NCBI RefSeq assembly: GCF_000312005.1
Contig: NZ_HE978588.1
Span: 2,288,389 to 2,334,967 of the forward strand
Length of the DNA: 46,579 bases
Origin: Cellulomonas massiliensis JC225
GTDB taxonomy: Bacteria; Actinomycetota; Actinomycetes; Actinomycetales; Cellulomonadaceae
Direction of reading: 5' to 3'
A program made the position numbers and the translations under genes. This document shows positions 40,762 through 46,579 of this stretch, piece after piece. Within the stretch, counting starts at the first letter, position 1; each line of letters opens with the position of its first letter. The notes under the pieces were generated by a model. That model worked only from the letters and a program-made list of their open reading frames with translations. It searched no databases and was not told the DNA's origin.

Positions 40762-43541
40762 GGCCGGCCGCGGACCGGGGCCACCGCCTCGTCGACCGGC
40801 ACCGGGCGGGTGCTGCGGTGGCGCCGCCGGCGGATCCACTTGCCCACCTCCGCCACGATCGCGACGGGCAGGGCGAGCGCGACGCACTGCCACCACTGCG
40901 TGGCCGTGAGCGGCTGCGTCAGCAGGCCCTGCTGAAGGAACTGCAGCTGGGTGGCGAGGACGATCAGCGCGGCGGGGATGGCGAGCCACCGGACCGCCGA
41001 GAGCACGGGCTCGGCCAGGCCGCTGCCCGGGTCCCGGCGCATGACGAGCCCGCTGAGGACCGTCCCCAGCCCGACGACGACGAACGCCATGGTCATGGAC
41101 GCGCTCGGGGCGGAGGGCGACGGCTCGTCCGGGCCCCACACGAGCGGCACGAGCGCGCACAGCGCCAGGACGACGCCGTAGAGCAGCCAGCGCAGCACCG
41201 CGGGACGGTTGGTGATCGGCACCTTCGGGTCGCGCGGCGGGTGCCGCATGACGTCCGGGTCGCCCTCGCCGGTGGCGATGACGACGACCGGGAAGATCGC
41301 GACGAAGAAGTTGAGGAACAGCACCATGAGCGGCGTCATCGCGACGCCGTCGTTGATGTCGAACACCGTCGCGGCGACGAACAGCACGACGAGCGCGAGC
41401 AGCTGGCTCATCTGGTAGCGGATGTAGGAGACGACCTTGCCGTAGGTCGTGCGCCCGAGCTCGATCGCGTGGACCAGGGTCCCGAAGTTGTCGTCCGTGA
41501 GGATCATGCGGGCGGCCTGCTTGGACACCTCGCTGCCGCTGCCCATCGCCACGCCGATGTCGGCCTGCTTGAGCGCCGCGGCGTCGTTGACCGCGTCCCC
41601 CGTCATCGCGACGATCTGCCCGTCGCGCTGCATGATCTGCGCGAGCCGGAGCTTGTCCTCGGGAGCCACGCGACCGAACACGTGCAGCTCGGGCAGCCGC
41701 CGCAGGATCTCGTCGTCGGAGAGGGCGCGCAGCTCCGCCCCGCTGATCGAGCCCGGACCCAGGCCGAGGCTCTCGCCGATCGCGCGCGCGGTGACGGCGT
41801 GGTCGCCGGTGATCATCCGCACGTCGATGCCGGCGCCGAGGGCGGTCTCCACGGCCGACTTCGCGGCGGGGCGCAGCGGGTCGATGATGCCGACGAGCCC
41901 GACCAGGTCCAGGTCCTGCGCGAGCGACATGGGGTCGTCGCGCATCGCCTCCTCGTCGGCCTCGGTCACCGTGCGCGCCGCGAACGCGAGCACGCGCAGC
42001 CCCTGCGACCCGAGCCGCTCGTTCGCGGACTCCAGGTCGGCGAGCGCCTGCTCGACGGGCACCTGGCCGGTGCCGAACGGGCGGCCCGCCCGGGCGCAGC
42101 GGGCGAGGACGACGTCCGGCGCGCCCTTGACGAGCTCGACCCGGTGCTGCACGCCGTCCAGCACGACGTCGTGGAAGGTCGCCATGAACTTGTAGTCGGA
42201 GTCGAACGGGACCTCGGCCAGGCGGGGGTACGCCCGCCGGGTCTGCTCGGCGTCGACCCCGAGCCTCGCGGCGAGCACGACGAGCGCCGCCTCGGTCGGG
42301 TCGCCCACGACGGTGCCGTCGTCGCCGACCGTCGCGTCGCTCACCAGGACGAGGCCCAGCGCGAGCCGCGTGAGGTCGGGCACCTCGTGCCCCGCGACCG
42401 AGAGGATCGTGCCCGTCTTCTCGTAGCCCTGGCCCTCGACCGTGAACCAGTCGCCGTCGACGTACATCGTCGAGACCATCATCTGGTTCATGGTCAGCGT
42501 GCCGGTCTTGTCGGTGTTGATCGCGCTCGTCGCGCCGAGGGTCTCGACGTCGGTGAGGTTCTTGACGATCGCCTTGGCCTCCGCGAGCCGCTTGGCGCCG
42601 TAGGAGAGCATCCCCTGGACGAACGTCGGCAGGCCGGTCGGGATCGCGGAGATGGCCATCGCGGTGCCGAGGAGGAGCACCTGCGAGCCCGACATGCCGC
42701 GCAGGAGGCCGACGACGACGATGAGCGCGACCGCGCTCCACGCGATGGTGCCGAGCACGCGCGTCAGCGAGTCGAGCTCCTTCTGCAGCGGCGACTTCGT
42801 GCGCTTGACCGAGGAGAGCATCGTCGCGATGCGGCCCATCTCGGTGTCCATCGCCGTGGCCGTGACGACCACCACAGCCGTGCCGCGGGTGACGGACGTG
42901 TTCTGGTACGCCATGTTCGTCCGGTCGCCCAGGGCCACCTCCGGGCCCTGCAGGACCGCGGCGTCCTTGGGGATCGGCGCGGACTCGCCCGTCAGGGCGG
43001 CCTCCTGCGTCTCCATCGTGGCCGAGCGGACGATGCGGCCGTCGGCCGGGACGACGTCGCCCGCCTCGAGGAGGACGACGTCGCCCGGCACCACCTCGAC
43101 GGCCGGGACGAGCGCCACGGAGCCGTCCCGCAGCACGCGGCACTGCGGCACCTGCAGCTTCGACAGCGCGTCCACGCTCGCGCGGGCCTTCAGCTCCTGG
43201 CGCGCCCCGAGCAGCACGTTGAGGACGACGAGCAGGCCGACGAGGATGCCCGTGGACACCTGGCCGATGACGAAGCTCACGACCGTGACGGCCACGAGCA
43301 TGAGGTTCATCGGGTCGCGGAGCTGGATCAGCGCCACCGCGAACATCGAGGGGGCGGGCTCGCCCGCGATCTGGTTCGGGCCGTGCTGCGCGAGCCGTGC
43401 GGCGGCCTCGGACGCCGTCAGCCCGCGCTCGGGGTCGGTGCCGAGCCCGGTCGCGACGTCGGACGCCGCCCGCAGGTACGGTGCCTCGCCCTCCGCCGGC
43501 GCCATCCCGGCCCCGGCCCGGTCCGTCGTCTCCGCAGTCAT
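40758..43541 (-). CDS. Atypical P2-type cation-transporting ATPase
   Basis: 927 residues with all P-type domains: actuator (ALTGESAP, 182-189), phosphorylation site INTDKTGTLT (Asp344), nucleotide domain (KGAPD, 472-476) and ten predicted membrane helices. Several invariant positions differ. The helix-4 ion motif PEGLP is PTGLP (301-305). The hinge TGDGVNDAPALK is TGDAVNDAAALK (647-658). Helix 6 keeps an asparagine (Asn744) but lacks the Thr/Asp pair of calcium and sodium pumps (LFLNFFVAIFPVVVIA). Substrate is therefore unclear and it may not move calcium. ATG 43541 follows GAGGACGGAC. Confidence 0.92.
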   Translation of the reverse strand: MTAETTDRAGAGMAPAEGEAPYLRAASDVATGLGTDPERGLTASEAAARLAQHGPNQIAGEPAPSMFAVALIQLRDPMNLMLVAVTVVSFVIGQVSTGILVGLLVVLNVLLGARQELKARASVDALSKLQVPQCRVLRDGSVALVPAVEVVPGDVVLLEAGDVVPADGRIVRSATMETQEAALTGESAPIPKDAAVLQGPEVALGDRTNMAYQNTSVTRGTAVVVVTATAMDTEMGRIATMLSSVKRTKSPLQKELDSLTRVLGTIAWSAVALIVVVGLLRGMSGSQVLLLGTAMAISAIPTGLPTFVQGMLSYGAKRLAEAKAIVKNLTDVETLGATSAINTDKTGTLTMNQMMVSTMYVDGDWFTVEGQGYEKTGTILSVAGHEVPDLTRLALGLVLVSDATVGDDGTVVGDPTEAALVVLAARLGVDAEQTRRAYPRLAEVPFDSDYKFMATFHDVVLDGVQHRVELVKGAPDVVLARCARAGRPFGTGQVPVEQALADLESANERLGSQGLRVLAFAARTVTEADEEAMRDDPMSLAQDLDLVGLVGIIDPLRPAAKSAVETALGAGIDVRMITGDHAVTARAIGESLGLGPGSISGAELRALSDDEILRRLPELHVFGRVAPEDKLRLAQIMQRDGQIVAMTGDAVNDAAALKQADIGVAMGSGSEVSKQAARMILTDDNFGTLVHAIELGRTTYGKVVSYIRYQMSQLLALVVLFVAATVFDINDGVAMTPLMVLFLNFFVAIFPVVVIATGEGDPDVMRHPPRDPKVPITNRPAVLRWLLYGVVLALCALVPLVWGPDEPSPSAPSASMTMAFVVVGLGTVLSGLVMRRDPGSGLAEPVLSAVRWLAIPAALIVLATQLQFLQQGLLTQPLTATQWWQCVALALPVAIVAEVGKWIRRRRHRSTRPVPVDEAVAPVRGRP

Positions 43542-43627
43542 CGGTCCGTCCTCTCCCGGCCGCGACCGGCCTTCCCTGTCCGCCCGTCCCCCTGCCAGGG
43601 GCGGCTGGTGTCAGCGGGTCCGCGTCG

Positions 43628-43951
43628 TCAGCCCGCGAGGATCCGCGCCTTCTGGGCGGCGAACTCCTCCTCGGTGAGCACGCCGGCGGCGCGCAGGGAG
43701 CCGAGCTTCTCCAGCCGCTCGAGCACGTCCGGCTCCGGCTCGTCCGGCTCCGGGGCGTACACGGCCGCGGGGGGCGAGTACGCCGGCTGCGCGGGCGGCG
43801 GCGGGGGCGGAGCCGCGTAGGTGGTCTGGGGGTAGGACGCCTGCTCCTGGGCGGCCCACCGCCCCGCCTGCCGTCGCGACACCCGGTTCGACACCGCGGT
43901 CGCCGTGCCCGCCACCACCGCGGTGCGGGCCATGCCTCCGATGAGTCCCAT
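43628..43951 (-). CDS. SHOCT-domain protein
   Basis: 107 residues. A short hydrophobic N-terminus (GLIGGMARTAVVAGTATAV) suggests membrane association. A Pro-rich linker with seven consecutive prolines follows. The C-terminal ~30 residues are the SHOCT module (LERLEKLGSLRAAGVLTEEE), which is thought to mediate oligomerisation. ATG 43949-43951 follows GGAGGACGGACT, a leader almost identical to that of the downstream P-type ATPase. It is 25 bases after DUF6325 and 86 bases before the ATPase. Confidence 0.9.
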   Translation of the reverse strand: MGLIGGMARTAVVAGTATAVSNRVSRRQAGRWAAQEQASYPQTTYAAPPPPPPAQPAYSPPAAVYAPEPDEPEPDVLERLEKLGSLRAAGVLTEEEFAAQKARILAG

Positions 43952-43976
43952 CAGTCCGTCCTCCGTCTCGCCTGCG

Positions 43977-44408
43977 TCAGCTCTCGATGGAGTCGAGCGC
44001 CGCCACGACCGTGTCGGCCGGGATGCGTCCGCTCGCGATGACCTCGGCCCCGGCGCGGCGCATGGCCGAGACGAACGGGCCGGCCCAGGTGTTCTCGTAG
44101 ACGAGCAGACCGACGGCGGTGCCCGGCTCGACGAGACCAGCGGCCTCCTGCAGGTCGTCCTCGTCGATGAGACCCGAGCTGACGCCCTCGAAGACGGCCA
44201 GGTCCAGGGTGCCGTCCCCGTCGAGGTCGCTGAGCTCGATCGCGGTGAACGAGCCGTCGGCCTGCCGCAGCGCGAAGCGCAGGTCGAGGATCCGGATGAT
44301 CCCGCGCTCGACCAGGTCGATGAGGATGTCCATGCCCTCGCCCGTGAGCCGGGCGCCGGGGAACTCCAGGGCCAGGTAGTCGATCGGCCCGACGTCGTGG
44401 TCCGTCAT
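43977..44408 (-). CDS. DUF6325 family protein
   Basis: 143 residues, soluble, acidic. It has the DUF6325/DUF1269 pattern: GPIDYLALEFPGARLTGEGM, then DLVERGIIRILDLRFALRQ, a LSDLDGDGTLDLAVFEG block, and AVGLLVYENTWAGPFVSAMR near the end. The family is common in actinobacterial stress-gene clusters beside SHOCT proteins. Function unknown. The ATG at 44406-44408 has GAGAGGGAGAG upstream. First gene of the right-end minus-strand run. Confidence 0.88.
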   Translation of the reverse strand: MTDHDVGPIDYLALEFPGARLTGEGMDILIDLVERGIIRILDLRFALRQADGSFTAIELSDLDGDGTLDLAVFEGVSSGLIDEDDLQEAAGLVEPGTAVGLLVYENTWAGPFVSAMRRAGAEVIASGRIPADTVVAALDSIES

Positions 44409-44512
44409 GCTCTCCCTCTCTCCGGGACGGGCGCGGGTCCGTCACCCGCACCGTGCGTGCTCCTCACCCTCTCCCCGGGGCAGGTGGGTCGGGATCACCC
44501 CTCCGGGGGTGG

Positions 44513-44542
44513 TTGGGGTCGGGCCCACCCCAGCGCTACGGT
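44513..44542 (+). promoter_or_regulatory. Candidate promoter of the MalT-like regulator
   Basis: TTGGGG (44513-44518), 18 bases, TACGGT (44537-44542), 34 bases before the ATG. A CACCCC/GGGGTG hairpin at about 44497-44512 lies just upstream, possibly an operator. Confidence 0.45.
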
Positions 44543-44576
44543 GCTGTCGTCAGGCGTTCCAGGGGCGGGGGCCGGG

Positions 44577-46579
44577 ATGACAGCCGTGGGTAGAGCGGCG
44601 CGGGCGGTTCCGCACGCGCCACCGCAGACGCCGTTCTTCCACTCGAAGCTGCGCGCGCCCCTGACGCCCACGCACTTCGTGCGCCGCGAGCGGCTCGTCG
44701 ACCTGCTCGACGACCTCACGACCCTGCCCGTCACGCTCGTCGTCGCGCCCGCGGGGGCGGGGAAGACGACGCTCGTGGCGGACTGGGCCGCACGGTCGGT
44801 GCACGCCACGTCCTGGCTGTCGCTCGACGACGCCGACCGGGACGCGGGGCGCCTCTGGACCGGTGTGATCGCCGCGCTCGAGGCGCACGTGCCGGACTGC
44901 GGGTCCCAGGCCACCGCGGAGCTGCGGGCGCACCGCGACCCGGCCGGCGCGGTGCACGCGCTGCTGGAGTCGCTGGAGGAGCGGACGCGCCCGCCGCTCG
45001 TCCTGGTCCTCGACGGTCTCGAGCACCTCGACGGTGTCGCCGGGTTCGACGACGCGCTGGAGACGTTCGTCGAGCACGTGCCGCCGTGGCTGCACCTGGT
45101 GCTCGTCAGCCGGCGCACACCACGACTGCCGGTCGAGCGGCTGCAGGCGTCCGGACGGCTGGCCGAGGCGCGGTTCCCGCAGCTGCGCTGCTCGCCGGAG
45201 GAGTCGGTGCAGGTGCTGACGGCCCTCGCGCCCGGCATCTCGCGTGCGGCCGCGCGCTCGGCGGCGGCCCACTCCGGAGGCTGGGCCGCCGCTCTCCAGC
45301 TCGCCGGGCTCGCCGCCCGCGTCACGGGCGGGCAGCCGGACGTGCCGGTGCTCGCCGACGAGCAGGACCGCCTCGTCGACGAGTACCTGTGGCGCGAGGC
45401 GTTCCGCGGCGAGCGCGCGGAGCTCGTCGAGATGCTGCTCGACGTGTGCGTGGTGGAGCGGGTCAACCCGCACCTGCTGGAAGCCCTCACCGAGCGGGGG
45501 GACGCCTTCCCGCTGCTCGAGGAGGCGGAGCACCGCGGCCTGTTCCTGCACCGGCTGGACGCCGTGGGCTGGTTCCAGCTCCACGACCTCGTCCGCGAGG
45601 CGCTCGTGCGTGAGGCCGGCCGTCGCTCGCCGACGCGGCTGCTGGAGCAGCACGCGCGGGCCGCCCGCTGGTTCGAGGAGGCGGGGGAGAGCACCGCCGC
45701 CCTCGACCACTGGCTGGCCGCGGAGCGGCCCCGCGAGGCGCTCGCCCTCCTGGCGCGGACCGCGCTGGCGCTGTACGACGACGGGCACGAGGCCACGCTC
45801 CGGCGGGTCCTGGAACAGCTCCCGCCCGGGGCCGCCGAGGGCGACGTCGCCGCCCTGCTCGACCTCGCGTGGTGCCAGCTGTTCGTCAGCCGCGAGCAGT
45901 TCCTGCAGACGGTCGACGAGGCACGCGTCGTCGGCGCGGCGAACGGGACCCCCTCGGCGCTGCAGGCGCGCGCCGCCGTCCTGGGGTCGCTGTCGTCGCT
46001 CGCGCTCGGCGACTGGGACACGTGCCGGGCCCAGCTCGCGCCCGCGCTCGCGGCCCCCGGCCTCGACGCCTGGTGCGACCCTGTGGCGCGCTTCGGCTGG
46101 AACGTCCTGATGCACGCGACGGCGCTCGCGGAGGAGTGGGACGACGACCACGCGACCGTCCGCGACGCGCGCGCGTCCGTGGGCCGGGACGTCGACCGCC
46201 TGCTGCGCTTCGAGGGCACGCGCGCCCTCGGGCTCGCGCTCACCGGGCGCCCCGTCGACGCCCTGCGGGTCGCCGCGGGGGTCTCCCGCGCCGCCGCGGC
46301 CCGCATGACCGTGCTGCGCGACGAGCTCGCGCTGGCCGACGCCCTCGCCCGCCGCGAGCTCGGCGACGACGCCGCCGCCGAGCAGGCGCTGCAGGCGCTG
46401 GCGTCCTCCCCGGCCGGGCCCGCCCCGTGGACGCACGCGCTCGCGGCGCTCGACGTCGTCGAGGCCCGGATCGCGGCAGGCGACCTGGCCGCCGCCGACG
46501 CGGCGTTCGGGCGGGCGGTCGCGTTCGTCGCGAGCGCCCAGCCGGGCCGGGGCGGTCGGTCCGGGGTCGCGCGGGTGGG
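44577..46579 (+). CDS. MalT/LuxR-type STAND regulator (3' end outside window)
   Basis: 667 codons are open to the right edge. After FFHSKLRAP comes a STAND ATPase: VTLVVAPAGAGKTTLVADWA (Walker A, about residues 52-71), LVLVLDGLEHLD (Walker B) and LVSRRTPRLPVERLQASGRL. Then follow the winged region and helical TPR-like repeats (AARWFEEAGESTAALDHWLA, ALAAPGLDAWCDPVARFGW). This is the MalT/LAL architecture; the C-terminal LuxR helix-turn-helix is expected beyond 46579 and is not seen. Divergent from the DUF6325-SHOCT-ATPase run, it is a good candidate for its activator (inference). Confidence 0.88.
   Translation, partial: MTAVGRAARAVPHAPPQTPFFHSKLRAPLTPTHFVRRERLVDLLDDLTTLPVTLVVAPAGAGKTTLVADWAARSVHATSWLSLDDADRDAGRLWTGVIAALEAHVPDCGSQATAELRAHRDPAGAVHALLESLEERTRPPLVLVLDGLEHLDGVAGFDDALETFVEHVPPWLHLVLVSRRTPRLPVERLQASGRLAEARFPQLRCSPEESVQVLTALAPGISRAAARSAAAHSGGWAAALQLAGLAARVTGGQPDVPVLADEQDRLVDEYLWREAFRGERAELVEMLLDVCVVERVNPHLLEALTERGDAFPLLEEAEHRGLFLHRLDAVGWFQLHDLVREALVREAGRRSPTRLLEQHARAARWFEEAGESTAALDHWLAAERPREALALLARTALALYDDGHEATLRRVLEQLPPGAAEGDVAALLDLAWCQLFVSREQFLQTVDEARVVGAANGTPSALQARAAVLGSLSSLALGDWDTCRAQLAPALAAPGLDAWCDPVARFGWNVLMHATALAEEWDDDHATVRDARASVGRDVDRLLRFEGTRALGLALTGRPVDALRVAAGVSRAAAARMTVLRDELALADALARRELGDDAAAEQALQALASSPAGPAPWTHALAALDVVEARIAAGDLAAADAAFGRAVAFVASAQPGRGGRSGVARV

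Noticed and set aside
40818..43820. A 1000-codon plus-strand ORF opposite the P-type ATPase
   Set aside because: Low-complexity shadow frame; the ATPase on the other strand has all catalytic motifs.
44550..46436. A 628-codon minus-strand ORF over the MalT-like gene
   Set aside because: The plus-strand frame has Walker A and B motifs and a MalT-like layout; the minus frame is a repetitive shadow.
1..46579. CRISPR arrays, insertion sequences, prophage or integrase-tRNA junctions
   Set aside because: No spaced direct repeats, transposase or integrase genes, or tRNA-end duplications were seen. The three tRNAs are flanked by ordinary genes.

Overview
The window is a stretch of high-GC actinobacterial chromosome, most like a Cellulomonas or a related member of the Micrococcales. 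Supporting signs are the strong GC bias at third codon positions, many GTG starts, a BldC homologue, the fabD-fabH-acpP-fabF order with a PucR-type regulator beside it, DUF3052 and a peroxiredoxin divergent from aceE, a polyphosphate glucokinase, and the glnA2-glnE pair. No insertion sequence, prophage, CRISPR array or rRNA operon was seen, and no gene-free gap exceeds 300 bases. The left-hand and central parts are core housekeeping genes. The right-hand part (about 35.4-46.6 kb) looks more accessory.

Layout. 1-2370: the start of a membrane-anchored or secreted protein leaving the window on the minus strand, a small hexapeptide-repeat protein, tRNA-Asn, a CAT-anticodon tRNA, and bldC behind a cyclic-di-GMP-I riboswitch. 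2545-3674: peptide deformylase and a DUF3145 protein. 3776-8828 (minus): the type II fatty acid synthase operon and its probable FasR regulator. 8966-13620: a hypothetical protein, aceE (minus), then DUF3052 and a peroxiredoxin (plus). 13705-19463: tRNA-Val, a MOSC protein, the Nif3 / zinc-ribbon / histidine-phosphatase run, a permease and YaaA. 19519-19911: RNase P RNA. 19916-24237: small minus-strand genes, ending in a tight map-ppgK-MBL-small membrane protein operon. 24325-28029: a SPOR-like protein, an EEP-family membrane protein, panB and nadE. 28161-35414: glnA2, glnE, an AI-2E family transporter and a large membrane protein. 35418-44408 (minus): DUF6325, SHOCT, an atypical P-type ATPase, a small membrane protein, a DHA2 MFS transporter and a HAD-GH65 fusion, next to a divergent MalT-like regulator that runs off the right edge.

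Main observations. (1) A well-formed GEMM / c-di-GMP-I aptamer lies directly in front of bldC. A promoter fits exactly at its 5' edge, and its closing helix runs into the Shine-Dalgarno sequence, which suggests c-di-GMP controls translation of a developmental regulator. (2) The same dyad, TTGT-N9-ACAAAG, occurs once upstream of fabD and once between the fasR-like regulator and its divergent neighbour, so it is a candidate FasR operator with autoregulation. (3) At least eight genes have a TANNNT -10 element only 6-7 bases before the start codon, as expected for leaderless mRNAs; this settles several starts. (4) The right-end P-type ATPase has lost several residues typical of ion binding in its family and sits in a probable stress gene cluster.
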